Below, one piece after another: positions 7,431 through 16,196 of a stretch of 34,924 nt of DNA. Position 1 is the stretch's first letter; every line of letters starts with the position of its first letter. Made by a program: the position numbers and the translations under genes. Where the stretch lies: positions 1 to 34,924 of the forward strand of contig DHWV01000037.1 of assembly GCA_002413355.1 (NCBI GenBank). The letters are read 5' to 3'. The stretch comes from Desulfobulbaceae bacterium UBA5173. Its GTDB lineage: Bacteria; Desulfobacterota; Desulfobulbia; Desulfobulbales; Desulfobulbaceae. Under the pieces are notes generated by a model. That model ran no database searches and had not been told where the DNA came from. It saw nothing but the letters and a program-made list of their open reading frames with translations.

Positions 7431-7855
7431 AGGTACTCTTTGACACCAATGTCATTCTGGACGTGCTGCTGGACAGAAAGCCGTTCTCAGCCGCCGCATC
7501 GCTTCTGCTGGCCAAAGCGGAGCAGGGAGAGATTGCAGGATTCGCCTGCGCGACCACAATAACAACCATTTACTATCTTGCCGCAAAAATACATGGCGCG
7601 AAGATGGCCTCCCTCCATGTTCAATCGCTGCTTTCTCTGCTCAGTGTTGCTCCGGTCAACAAGCTGGTGCTTGAAAATGCTGTTGCCGCGCAATTCCGTG
7701 ACTTCGAGGATGCTGTTCTGCATGAAGCCGCCCTTCTTGCTGGCGTGCAGCATATCGTCACGCGCAATGCGTCTGATTTCAAGAACAGCCTAATTCCGAT
7801 ACATGAGCCGGAAGAATTTCTTCATGCCTTTGAACTGCTGAAGAAAGCGGATTGA
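7427..7855 (+). CDS. PIN-domain toxin (VapC-like)
   Basis: A 142-aa PIN-domain ribonuclease. VLFDTNVILDVLLDR at the N-terminus gives the first metal-binding Asp (D6) and D12. FRDFEDAVLHEAA (90-102) and TRNASDF (112-118) give the later acidic residues (D95, D117). The usual central Glu after the first helix-strand unit is replaced by TTITTIYYL, as in some PIN_3-type proteins. Toxins of this family cleave RNA, often tRNA or rRNA, and are held inactive by the protein encoded just upstream. Length and order are normal for a type II pair. The CHAT gene begins 88 bases downstream. Confidence 0.85.
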   Translation: MKVLFDTNVILDVLLDRKPFSAAASLLLAKAEQGEIAGFACATTITTIYYLAAKIHGAKMASLHVQSLLSLLSVAPVNKLVLENAVAAQFRDFEDAVLHEAALLAGVQHIVTRNASDFKNSLIPIHEPEEFLHAFELLKKAD

Positions 7856-7943
7856 CCTCATCAACGGGCATCCCGGATGAGATGCAAGGAAAATCAGGCG
7901 AGATGCTGCGAAAGGAAACTGACTACATAATGAGGAATATGAA

Positions 7944-10805
7944 ATGAAGCATATTGCAAGAATTGCGCTGGTTGTTGTGCTGCTGATTAGCGGGATGGTG
8001 CGGCCTGTTTGGTGTCAGGAAAATGTAGATGAATACGTACAAGAGCTTAACAACAAAACTACTGCTGCATTCAAGAAAGGGGATTTACAGCAAGGTGCCA
8101 TCCTTGCTGAACAAGCGTATAGATATGCGCTTGAATATCTGGGAGAAAAACATCCTGACACGTTGGTGGCGGAGAGCCATATCGCTGGGCTTTATTTGTA
8201 TCAAGGGCATCACAAAAAAGCAGAGGCGTTGGCAAAAAAAGTTTTCCAGTTTCGCAAAGAACTCCTTGGAAATAGACATAAAGATACACTTGAATCAATG
8301 GCTGATCTTTCTGTCCTGTATAGAATGCTTGGAAATTACAGCGAGGCAGAGCCATTATGTATTAAAGCATTACAGCTTCGCGGAGAGATTTTAGGTGAGA
8401 AACATCCTGATACTTTGGAATCAATAAACTCTTTAGCTTTGCTGCATCAAGCCCAAGGCCGCTACAGCAAAGCGGAACCGCTGTTTAAACAAGCTCTCCA
8501 GCTCAGGGAAAAGGTACTGGGCGAGGAGCACGCAGACACCCTGACATCCATCAACAATTTGGCCATGCTGTATCAAGATCAACTCCGCTATAATGAGGCG
8601 GAGCCACTTTTGAAGCAGGTGCTCCAGTTCAGAAAAAAGATACTTGGGGATAACCATCCTGAGACTTTGCAATCTATGAACAATTTAGCCATATCATATT
8701 ATAAGCAAGGGTATTATCACGAGGCGGAGCCTCTGTATAAGGAAGCTATCAAGCTTAACAAGGAAATATTAGGTGATGACCACTTAATAACTTTGACGTA
8801 TCAAGGAAATCTTGCTGCATTGTATAACGCTGAAGGCCGTTACGGCGAAGCGGAGCAACTTGACAAGGAAGTGCTTCTGCTCAAAAAAAAAGCGCTTGGC
8901 AAAGAACATGTAGAAACACTAATCTCTCTGAATAATTTAGCATTTTTTTATCTCGTTCAAGGTCGTTACAGCGAAGCGGAGCCGCTATATAAAGAAGCAC
9001 TCCCTTGTTTTGAAAACAAGATAGGGATAAACCATCCTGACACAATCGGTATTCTGGGCAATTATATTATTCTTTTAGTCAACACAAACCGTCCCGCGAT
9101 GGCTCTACGCCTGCTGCAAGAACTTGAACACCGCCTCCTGTCTCGTTCCTTTCAAGAACTTTACAACAGCTCCAGCGAGAAGCAGCGGATACAGTATCTT
9201 GGATCAATAGATTCTTTTCAGCAGGTTGTTTTTTCCTTAGCCAATCAGCATCCGGGAGAAGAATACCAGCGATACGCCGCTGAAGTTACGCTGCGATGGA
9301 AACAGCTCTATGCGGAAGAAAGAAAAGTTCAGAGCCAGATGCTGACTCTCAGTAATACGCCTGAAGCTGTGGAGCTAAAAACACAGTTTACGACACCGCA
9401 GGCCAAAAAAGGCCTGATCAGCCGATTCAATCAAAACGAGAAGGCCTTGATAAATTTTGCCAGAAACTTCAGGACAAGCCTTGAAGTAGAAAACGTGACG
9501 CTTGACAGAGTGCAGGCTGCCTTGCCTCCAAACAGTGGCTTAATAGAATACCGGATTGTCAATATTGCAGACCTTACGAATATAAAAAAGATTATCTCTG
9601 ACAAAAATCAGAGCAACCAGAATATTCGTTTTATAGCTTTTCTTATTTCTACCGATTCATATGTCAAGAAGAAAGTCATCTTCCGCGATCTTGGATCGCA
9701 GGAAGAGGTTGCTAATCTTCTGAGGAATTTCTTTCAACTAAAAAATAAGAGTCTTTACTTCAGCCAGAAGCTCCAAAAAGAACAGCCGCCAGACGCTGCT
9801 GGCTTGCGCGAACTGATCAAAGTGTTGGAGAAAAAAGCAGACGCGGAGACCACAGAGATATACAAGAAGGTTCTCTTCCCATTTGATGAACAGATTAACA
9901 ATCTGAAGCAACTCTACATCGCCCCGGACGGCCCGCTGAACCTCCTTTCCTTTGCCTCTCTCCGCCTGCCCGATGGCCGCTTTCTGGTCGAACGGCAGCA
10001 GATCAATCAATTACAAACGGGCCGCGACCTGTTGCAAGACAAGAGCGGCGTGTCCGGCAAAGGATTGGTGGCGATCGGCGGCGTAAAATATGGCTCCATG
10101 CCCGCAGGCACAGCGGAGCCAGCTTCAACGCTCGCCGCCTATCAGCAACGGGCCGTGCGCGAACTGGCGCAAGGCATCCCCGATTTGCCGGAAAGCGAAG
10201 GCGAGGTGAAGACCATTCAGACAATCTTCACCGATAACGTCAAAGAGGACGCTCAGGTACTTTCGGGAGAAAATGCCAGCGAATACAACCTGAAACACCT
10301 GAAGCAGCCGCCGCGCATCCTTCATCTCTCCACGCACGGCTTTTATCTTGCTCAAGACGAGAAAAGCAAGCTGGCGGAAGAGGCTCCGCTGTTGCTTTCC
10401 GGCCTCGCCCTTGCCGGAGCCAACAACGGACTGCAAGGCCGCGTGGATAAACACGGCGACGACGGCCTGCTCTACAGCCTCGAAGTGCTGGGCCTCAACC
10501 TGCACGGCACAGAGCTGGTCTCGCTCTCCGCCTGCGACACCGGCAAAGGCGTGGTGGATTACTCCGAAGGCGTGTACGGCTTAGTCCGCGCCTTCCGCAC
10601 TGCCGGGGCAAAGTCTGTGCTGATGACGCTCACTCCAGTCGGCGACAAATCATCGCGGGACTTCATGGAGACCTTTTACGACAAATGGCTCAGTTCCAAG
10701 GAGAACATCAGCCCGGCTGAGGCATTGCATGAAACCCGCCTGCAATTCATCCGCGACAAAAAGCCGCCGCAGGACTGGGCACCGTTTGTGCTGGTGGGAA
10801 AATAA
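7944..10805 (+). CDS. exported TPR-CHAT caspase-like protease
   Basis: A 953-aa protein. Residues 1-25 form a signal peptide (basic start, then IALVVVLLISGMV), so it should cross the inner membrane. Eight tandem repeats of about 42 residues follow (roughly 30-370). Each carries a GRYSEAEPLYKEAL-type helix and a G-x-x-HPxT turn, as in kinesin-light-chain-like TPRs. After a linker comes a C-terminal CHAT protease domain (about 640-953) with the catalytic pair H798 (ILHLSTHGFY) and C864 (SLSACDTGKG), so it looks active. CHAT proteases cut partner proteins; TPRs usually bind them. GAGGA lies seven bases before the ATG. The TPR half is AT-richer than the CHAT half, which fits domain shuffling. Substrate unknown. 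Confidence 0.85.
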   Translation: MKHIARIALVVVLLISGMVRPVWCQENVDEYVQELNNKTTAAFKKGDLQQGAILAEQAYRYALEYLGEKHPDTLVAESHIAGLYLYQGHHKKAEALAKKVFQFRKELLGNRHKDTLESMADLSVLYRMLGNYSEAEPLCIKALQLRGEILGEKHPDTLESINSLALLHQAQGRYSKAEPLFKQALQLREKVLGEEHADTLTSINNLAMLYQDQLRYNEAEPLLKQVLQFRKKILGDNHPETLQSMNNLAISYYKQGYYHEAEPLYKEAIKLNKEILGDDHLITLTYQGNLAALYNAEGRYGEAEQLDKEVLLLKKKALGKEHVETLISLNNLAFFYLVQGRYSEAEPLYKEALPCFENKIGINHPDTIGILGNYIILLVNTNRPAMALRLLQELEHRLLSRSFQELYNSSSEKQRIQYLGSIDSFQQVVFSLANQHPGEEYQRYAAEVTLRWKQLYAEERKVQSQMLTLSNTPEAVELKTQFTTPQAKKGLISRFNQNEKALINFARNFRTSLEVENVTLDRVQAALPPNSGLIEYRIVNIADLTNIKKIISDKNQSNQNIRFIAFLISTDSYVKKKVIFRDLGSQEEVANLLRNFFQLKNKSLYFSQKLQKEQPPDAAGLRELIKVLEKKADAETTEIYKKVLFPFDEQINNLKQLYIAPDGPLNLLSFASLRLPDGRFLVERQQINQLQTGRDLLQDKSGVSGKGLVAIGGVKYGSMPAGTAEPASTLAAYQQRAVRELAQGIPDLPESEGEVKTIQTIFTDNVKEDAQVLSGENASEYNLKHLKQPPRILHLSTHGFYLAQDEKSKLAEEAPLLLSGLALAGANNGLQGRVDKHGDDGLLYSLEVLGLNLHGTELVSLSACDTGKGVVDYSEGVYGLVRAFRTAGAKSVLMTLTPVGDKSSRDFMETFYDKWLSSKENISPAEALHETRLQFIRDKKPPQDWAPFVLVGK

Positions 10806-10868
10806 TCACTTTACGACCTTTTAAAAGTAACGCAACAACATACCCTCTGCATTCATTAAGGATAAATC

Positions 10869-11240
10869 ATGTTTGACATCTTCATTAAAACCCACTTCTC
10901 TGGCGGCCATCATCTGCGTGAGTACCCCGGCAACTGCGAGCGGCCCCACGGTCACAACTGGAAGGTCAAAGTAACTGTCCGCGCCCAGCAGCTCGACAAG
11001 CTCGGCATGGGCCTTGACTTCAAGGTACTGAAGCAGCAGGTGAACGCGGTGGTTGATGCGCTGGATCACCGTGACCTGAACGAGCATCCTGCCTTCCAAG
11101 ACCGCAATCCCTCCTCCGAGCATATTGCCCAATTTCTCTTTGAGCAGCTCAAGGCGACACTGACCACCGAGCGATATCATCTTCATTCGGTCGAAGTGCG
11201 GGAAACCGACTCTAGCGGCGTGATTTATTACGGCGAATGA
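10869..11240 (+). CDS. queD: 6-carboxytetrahydropterin synthase
   Basis: Makes 6-carboxy-5,6,7,8-tetrahydropterin from 7,8-dihydroneopterin triphosphate, the second step to 7-cyano-7-deazaguanine (queuosine precursor). The 123-aa product has the zinc-binding histidines in FSGGHHL and PHGHNW, the catalytic Cys in GNCERPHGH, LDHRDLNE, and a closing Glu in VRETDSSGV. AAGGAT lies six bases before the ATG. It overlaps queE by four bases. The leader (10806-10868) shows no preQ1 riboswitch fold that I can recognise. Confidence 0.93.
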   Translation: MFDIFIKTHFSGGHHLREYPGNCERPHGHNWKVKVTVRAQQLDKLGMGLDFKVLKQQVNAVVDALDHRDLNEHPAFQDRNPSSEHIAQFLFEQLKATLTTERYHLHSVEVRETDSSGVIYYGE

Positions 11241-11905
11241 CGGACACGCTGCGGGTCTCAGAGCTGTTTTATTCCATTCAGGGCGAATCCACCCGCGCTG
11301 GGCTGCCCTGTGCTTTTGTCCGCCTCTGCGGCTGCAATCTGCGCTGCGTTTACTGCGATTCGCGCTATACTTGGGATGAGGAAGGTCGGCTGCTGCGCAT
11401 GGCCGAGGTCTGCTCGTGGCTGGAGCGTTATCCCGGTGTGCTGGCGGAAATCACTGGTGGCGAGCCGCTGCTGCAAGAGGCGGTGTATCCGCTCATGGAT
11501 GCGCTGCTGGCGCAAGGAAGGGAGGTGCTTATAGAGACCAGCGGCAGCCTGAGCATTGCGCAGGTGCCTGCGGCTGCCGGGGTGATTTTGGATATCAAGT
11601 GCCCGGACTCAGGCATGGAGGAGCGGAATGACTGGGGCAATATCGAGCTGCTCCGGCAGCGCAAGGCGGCAGGCAGCCGGGATGAAATCAAATTTGTCCT
11701 TAGCTCGGAAGAGGACGCGGCGTGGGCGGTGCGCATTGTCCGTCAGCACGAGCTGAATGCTCTGGCACCGGTGCTTTTTTCGCCAGTAATTGGCAAAGCA
11801 GCACCGCAACGGCTGGCGGAGCTGATCTTGCAGGAACGGCTGCCAGTGCGCCTGCAATTGCAGCTGCACACCCAAATCTGGCCGGGAGCGCAGCGCGGCG
11901 TGTGA
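11237..11905 (+). CDS. queE: 7-carboxy-7-deazaguanine synthase
   Basis: A radical SAM enzyme that contracts the ring of the QueD product to 7-carboxy-7-deazaguanine. The 222-aa product has FYSIQGE at 11-17 and the cluster motif C33-x3-C37-x2-C40 (CNLRCVYC), then EITGGEPLLQ (SAM binding) and LDIKCPDSG. The ATG overlaps the queD stop, so the two are coupled. No queC or queF is in the window. The gene ends six bases from the convergent recD gene with no obvious terminator between. Confidence 0.93.
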   Translation: MTDTLRVSELFYSIQGESTRAGLPCAFVRLCGCNLRCVYCDSRYTWDEEGRLLRMAEVCSWLERYPGVLAEITGGEPLLQEAVYPLMDALLAQGREVLIETSGSLSIAQVPAAAGVILDIKCPDSGMEERNDWGNIELLRQRKAAGSRDEIKFVLSSEEDAAWAVRIVRQHELNALAPVLFSPVIGKAAPQRLAELILQERLPVRLQLQLHTQIWPGAQRGV

Positions 11906-11911
11906 GGAAAA

Positions 11912-13879
11912 TCAGTTGACAGCTCCCCCATGCAGCTTTTCCCCCAGCCCGGAATGCCGCTGGGTGCGCATCCGCACTGCCGCAGCCAGCGTCTCCTGGT
12001 CAGCGCAGAGGATGAGCCTGCTTTTAGCGCGGGTGATGCCGGTGTAAAGCAGCTCGCGGCTGAGAACACGGCTCTCTTCCTCTGGCAGAAGCAGCAGGAC
12101 GTGGTCAAACTCCGACCCCTGCGCTTTATGCACGGTGACAGCATAGGCCGTTTCATGCTCCGGTAGCAGCGAGGGCGTGACCGGATGCAGTGTGCCGTCA
12201 GGCCGCCGAAACCAAGCTTTTAGCTGTCCGCTCCGGTCGCGCCAAAGCAGGCCAGTGTCGCCGTTGAAGAGTTGGAGATCGTAGTGATTGCGGAGAATGA
12301 TGATCGGCCTACCCTGATGCCAGTCTGTGTCACGGCTGCTGATCAGTCCGGCCTGCCGCAGCACATCCGCAGCCAGCCTGTTGACTGCCTCGGTACCGTT
12401 CGCCCCCTTGTGGACAGCACAGAGCAGGCGGAAACATTCCATCGCCGCAAATCCTTCCTCCAGCGTTCTCGCCCCGGCCATGCCCTCAAAGCCGCGCAGA
12501 AGCTGTTTCCGCAGCCAAGCCTCCCGCTCGCGGCCGGTGCAGTGCGTGATGTCGAGATCAGCGCAGCCTGCTTTCAGCACATTGTCAACCTGCTCCTGCA
12601 CGCCGCTGTTCACCGCCGCTGCTAAACTGCCGATGCCGCTGTCGCTGCGGAAACGGTGGCCAGTGCGGAGAAGAATGCAGGAGTCGGCCATTGGCCCGCC
12701 CTGTCCGGCTGAGGCCGTCTGCCCAGTGAGCTGGCTCAACGCCGCGCAGAGCTGGGGCGACCACGCTGCTTCGCTGCTGCCGCAAAGGTCGGCAAAAAGG
12801 CTGCCTGCCTCCACTGAAGCAAGCTGGCTGCGGTCGCCGAGCAGGATAAGCCGCGCCTGCGGCGGCAGTGCCTCCAGTAGGGCCGCCATCAGGGCCAGAT
12901 CGATCATTGATGCTTCATCCACGACCAGCACGTCCACATGCAGGGGATTGTCACGGTCATAGAGGAAGTTTTCCTTGTTAGGCCGCGCCCCAAGCAGGCG
13001 GTGCAGGGTCTGGGCCTGCTCCGGCACAGTGCGACCCAAGCCGTCCGGGAGATCATGGCGGGCGGCGCGGATAGACTCATCCAACCGGGCAGCCGCCTTG
13101 CCTGTGGGCGCAGCCAAGCCGATGCGCAGCGGTTTCGGCCCTGTGTGCAGAGCGTGCAGCAGCGCGAGTATCCGAGCCACGGTGTACGTCTTGCCGGTAC
13201 CCGGCCCGCCGGAAATCACCAGCAGGGGTTTGAGTAGGGCCATGGCCGCTGCGGTCTGCTGGCGGTCGGGCGCATCGTTTGTGTTCGGAAAGAGCCGTTT
13301 CAGCAAAGGGCGGGCGGCCTGCGCGTCCACTGGGCTGCTCTGTCCGGCCCGCCGGAGGAGTTCACGGGCAGCCAGCTCTTCGCAGGCATGGAGACGGCGC
13401 AAATAGAGGCGGTTGCGCTGATCGAGAATCAGGGGGGCGATGTCGCCGGGCTGGCCAACCACACCGCTTCGGAGCAAGCTGCGCCGCCATGCGGTAGGTT
13501 CGGGCAGCAGCTCCGGCGGCAGGCTGACCGGAAGGGCAATGCGTTCCGTCAGTGGCCAACAGACATGGCCGCCGCTGGCCGCAGCGCTGGCAAGGGCTGC
13601 GGCCAGCAACAGCTCAGGATTCTGGCGGTGGCCTTGCGTCTGGCGTTCGAGAAAGAAGGCAAGGTGCGCATCCAGCCGCCGAATTTGCCCCTGCTCACAG
13701 GCCTGCTCCAACAGGGAGCGGATGGAAAGACTGTTCTTCAGAATGTGCCCGCCCGTTGTTTGCTGCTCACATTGCCTCCAGTGCTGTCCAACGGCTATTT
13801 TCTCAATCAAGTTTGGCAACCAAACTGCACGGAAGCATATGCGGTTTACACTGCGAAACGGCAACTCGCTTGAATTCAA
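11912..13879 (-). CDS. recD: RecD-type helicase (exodeoxyribonuclease V alpha subunit)
   Basis: A 655-aa superfamily 1B 5'-3' DNA helicase. An N-terminal region (about 50-200) resembles the RecB-contacting part of RecD. Then come Walker A GGPGTGKT (224-231), APTGKAA, Walker B VVDEASMID (319-327), LLGDRSQLASVE and the C-terminal YAVTVHKAQGSEFDHV motif of UvrD-like helicases. This length and N-terminus fit RecD of RecBCD better than the longer RecD2. No recB or recC is in the window. The longest frame opens with TTG at 13879, with AGG upstream; homology starts only around residue 48, so the start is uncertain. It follows the coiled-coil gene by 18 bases on the same strand. Confidence 0.85.
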   Translation of the reverse strand: MNSSELPFRSVNRICFRAVWLPNLIEKIAVGQHWRQCEQQTTGGHILKNSLSIRSLLEQACEQGQIRRLDAHLAFFLERQTQGHRQNPELLLAAALASAAASGGHVCWPLTERIALPVSLPPELLPEPTAWRRSLLRSGVVGQPGDIAPLILDQRNRLYLRRLHACEELAARELLRRAGQSSPVDAQAARPLLKRLFPNTNDAPDRQQTAAAMALLKPLLVISGGPGTGKTYTVARILALLHALHTGPKPLRIGLAAPTGKAAARLDESIRAARHDLPDGLGRTVPEQAQTLHRLLGARPNKENFLYDRDNPLHVDVLVVDEASMIDLALMAALLEALPPQARLILLGDRSQLASVEAGSLFADLCGSSEAAWSPQLCAALSQLTGQTASAGQGGPMADSCILLRTGHRFRSDSGIGSLAAAVNSGVQEQVDNVLKAGCADLDITHCTGREREAWLRKQLLRGFEGMAGARTLEEGFAAMECFRLLCAVHKGANGTEAVNRLAADVLRQAGLISSRDTDWHQGRPIIILRNHYDLQLFNGDTGLLWRDRSGQLKAWFRRPDGTLHPVTPSLLPEHETAYAVTVHKAQGSEFDHVLLLLPEEESRVLSRELLYTGITRAKSRLILCADQETLAAAVRMRTQRHSGLGEKLHGGAVN

Positions 13880-13897
13880 AAGGTTACCTTTCTGAAT

Positions 13898-14563
13898 CTA
13901 CTCTCTGTCCTGATTGTTCTTCGAGGAAGATTGGCCGAAGAAATAACCGAGAATGACCAGAAAGCCGTTGCTGAGGATTTGCGATTCTCTGCCGAAGATC
14001 ATGCCGCTGATCAAGGCAACTGTGAGCATGAGAAGGACAATCCCGCCGATGATGGAAGCAGCAGATTCGCGCTGAAGGAAGGATAGCCAGATTTTTGATT
14101 TGCGCTCAAGACCGTCAATGCGATGCTGCTCAAGTTTTATTGCTGCTTCAGTGGTCGCAATTTTTTTCATCTCTTGGTTGTATTTAGCTGCGTCCTCTCT
14201 TAGTACAGTAAGTTCACTTAATAACTTGTCTTTAATCTCACCTCCTGAAAGTTGGTCAACCAATTCTTGAAGATTCCCTATCTTCTCATTAGAAGATAGC
14301 TCTTGGATTCTATCCAGGATCAACTTCTTTCTTTCAAGAAGAAAATGGCGACACCCAGGAATGTTTTTCTCGATCAACTTATCAACAATAACCAAGCTGT
14401 AGTTTAGTTCCGACAGGTTTTTTTTGAGGATATCTTCTTTATTGTGCAGTGCAATAAGGTCAGCCCGGTCTACGTTCCAAGAACGCGCCTCGTTTTCAAT
14501 TTCTTTCTTGATATTAGCGTGCTCTTTCTTTAACTCTGCTAGCTCATCTGCTATTACATTCAT
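13898..14563 (-). CDS. coiled-coil protein with C-terminal membrane hairpin
   Basis: I do not recognise a family. The 221-aa product starts MNVIADELAELKKEHANIKK and is mostly charged coiled coil up to about residue 155. Two hydrophobic segments follow, about 165-187 (ASIIGGIVLLMLTVALISGM) and 198-212 (LSNGFLVILGYFFG), with a short polar tail. A membrane-tethered cytoplasmic coiled coil is therefore likely. GGAAT upstream of the ATG is a weak ribosome binding site. The gene is AT-richer than recD, just 18 bases downstream, and may be a later insertion ahead of it. Confidence 0.6.
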   Translation of the reverse strand: MNVIADELAELKKEHANIKKEIENEARSWNVDRADLIALHNKEDILKKNLSELNYSLVIVDKLIEKNIPGCRHFLLERKKLILDRIQELSSNEKIGNLQELVDQLSGGEIKDKLLSELTVLREDAAKYNQEMKKIATTEAAIKLEQHRIDGLERKSKIWLSFLQRESAASIIGGIVLLMLTVALISGMIFGRESQILSNGFLVILGYFFGQSSSKNNQDRE

Positions 14564-14727
14564 TTTTATTATTCCTTATTAATGACGACAAACATTATCA
14601 AACATCCATCAACAGCAAAATTAGGGAAAGAATTTCCCTCTACAGTAATGAGTCCCATCATTCTCCCGCTCAAACACCATGCCAACTGCTCCACTCGGAC
14701 AGGTTCAGCAAGCTGACGCAATTGCTC

Positions 14728-15831
14728 CTACATCGCCTCCAGCACCACCGCAACATCCACCTGCGCATTCTCCCGCAGCAAAGTCAGGGTCACGGTCTCG
14801 CCCACTTCGTGCTTTTCCAGCTCATCCCGCAGCTGGTTGTAATCCCGCACCTTCACCGTGTTCACCGCAAGGATGATGTCGCCAAGGATTAAACCGCCAC
14901 GCACCTGCTGTGTGCCCCGGATGCCTGCCTTGTCCGCAGACGAACCCGGCTCCACGTTCAACACCAGCACGCCTTCCAACTCCAGCTCGCGCATAATCCG
15001 CTGATTGGCGAAGCTCAGGCCCAAGCCAGGCCGGAACAGCTTGCCGTGGCGGATAATCTGCGGCACTGCCCGGTTGACCTCATGCACTGGCACGGCAAAG
15101 CCCACGCCCGCATTGGCCCCGGACGGGCTGTAGATCATGGTGTTGATCCCAATCAGTCTGCCTGCGCTGTCCAAAAGCGGGCCGCCGGAGTTGCCGGGAT
15201 TGATGGCTGCATCGGTCTGAATGACGTTGTGGATGGTGCGGTTGGTCACCGACTGAATCTCCCGACCGAGTGCGCTGACCACACCAGTGGTCAGGGTTTG
15301 GTCAAGACCAAAAGGATTACCGATGGCCAGCACCTTTTGCCCGACCTGCAAATTCTCCGACTCGCCGATCATGATTGGGCGGAGTTTGGCCGCAGGTGCA
15401 GAGATGTGCAGGACAGCCAAATCACGGTCTGGAGCTGCGCCTACCAGAGCCGCCTTCCAGGTGCTGTGATCGGCCAACGTGACCTCTATCCGGTTCGCAT
15501 CGGAAATAACGTGATAATTGGTGACGATGCGGCCTTCTTTGTCCCAGATGAAGCCTGAGCCTGTTCCTTGCGGCACCTCGTACAGGTTCAGGCTGAAGAA
15601 ATTGCGCCGCACCTCGATGGAGGTAATATAGACCACCGACGGCGACACCTCCTTGAACACGTTGATGGTGTTTTGCTCGTCTGCGCCAAGGTCGCTTCTT
15701 GGCACCACCGGACGGGATTCAGCGTTACGGTCAAGGTTACCCGACGCGGGATGTAGCGTGTTATAGGCAAGATAACCTACAGCCAGAATAAGGAGGACGG
15801 TCAGCGGGCTTGGCGAGCGGAAGGAAGACAT
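14728..15831 (-). CDS. HtrA/Deg-type periplasmic serine protease with PDZ domain
   Basis: A trypsin-like protease and quality-control factor of the envelope. From the chosen start it has 367 aa: an N-terminal signal anchor (about 9-25), a protease domain with H107 (TNYHV), D137 (PDRDLAV) and S215 (NPGNSGGPL), then one PDZ domain (about 265-367; GLGLSF...VLNVEPGSSADKAGI). One PDZ and an uncleaved anchor resemble DegS more than DegP. The frame is open up to 15909, but that start would overlap the DUF2065 gene and adds an unlikely N-terminus, so I prefer the ATG at 15829-15831, although no good ribosome binding site precedes it. DUF2065 lies 28 bases upstream on the same strand. Confidence 0.88.
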   Translation of the reverse strand: MSSFRSPSPLTVLLILAVGYLAYNTLHPASGNLDRNAESRPVVPRSDLGADEQNTINVFKEVSPSVVYITSIEVRRNFFSLNLYEVPQGTGSGFIWDKEGRIVTNYHVISDANRIEVTLADHSTWKAALVGAAPDRDLAVLHISAPAAKLRPIMIGESENLQVGQKVLAIGNPFGLDQTLTTGVVSALGREIQSVTNRTIHNVIQTDAAINPGNSGGPLLDSAGRLIGINTMIYSPSGANAGVGFAVPVHEVNRAVPQIIRHGKLFRPGLGLSFANQRIMRELELEGVLVLNVEPGSSADKAGIRGTQQVRGGLILGDIILAVNTVKVRDYNQLRDELEKHEVGETVTLTLLRENAQVDVAVVLEAM

Positions 15832-15859
15832 AGGATGCGCAGGAGCGAAAAGGTGAATG

Positions 15860-16060
15860 TCAGCCGAACAATCCGGTCCGTCGGGCAAGAAAGCAAAGCA
15901 GCAGGCCAATAGCCAGCGCGGTCAATCCCATCATCCGCAGCGTGTCTGGCTCGGCTTCGGATAGCTGCCGCAGCCAAGCCTGCATCGCTTCCGGCGAGGC
16001 CACATACGGAAGTCCTTCGATGATCAGCACCAAGCCGATCAGGGTGATCAGAGTTTTCAT
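15860..16060 (-). CDS. DUF2065 small membrane protein
   Basis: A 66-aa inner-membrane protein with two hydrophobic helices, MKTLITLIGLVLIIEGLPYV and MMGLTALAIGLLLCFLARR, joined by a polar loop with PEAMQAWLRQL. This is the DUF2065 (YjeT-like) pattern. In E. coli the homologue sits next to hflC; here it is upstream of the HtrA-type protease and about 3 kb from hflKC, so an envelope quality-control link is plausible but unproven. Its start lies 136 bases from the divergent purM start. Confidence 0.82.
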   Translation of the reverse strand: MKTLITLIGLVLIIEGLPYVASPEAMQAWLRQLSEAEPDTLRMMGLTALAIGLLLCFLARRTGLFG

Positions 16061-16196
16061 GCCGCAAGCCTACCAAAAGACGCGGCGGTGCGCAATCCTT
16101 GATCAAAAGATATTGACAAGCCTTCCTAAAAAAGTAATGTTGACTGGCCTTCAGCTGGCATCTCCTCCAACTTTGACTCAGCATTCACGCACGCAC

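Noticed and set aside
8100..9050. Direct repeats in DNA as a possible CRISPR or satellite array
   Set aside because: They are the coding periodicity of the 42-residue TPRs, diverged between units and in frame throughout.
10806..10868. Possible preQ1 riboswitch before queD
   Set aside because: The short AT-rich leader lacks the expected stem and A-rich tail pseudoknot pattern; only a normal AAGGAT ribosome binding site is seen.
15832..15909. Upstream extension of the HtrA-type protease
   Set aside because: It overlaps the DUF2065 gene on the same strand and gives an N-terminus unlike the family; the anchor begins after 15831.
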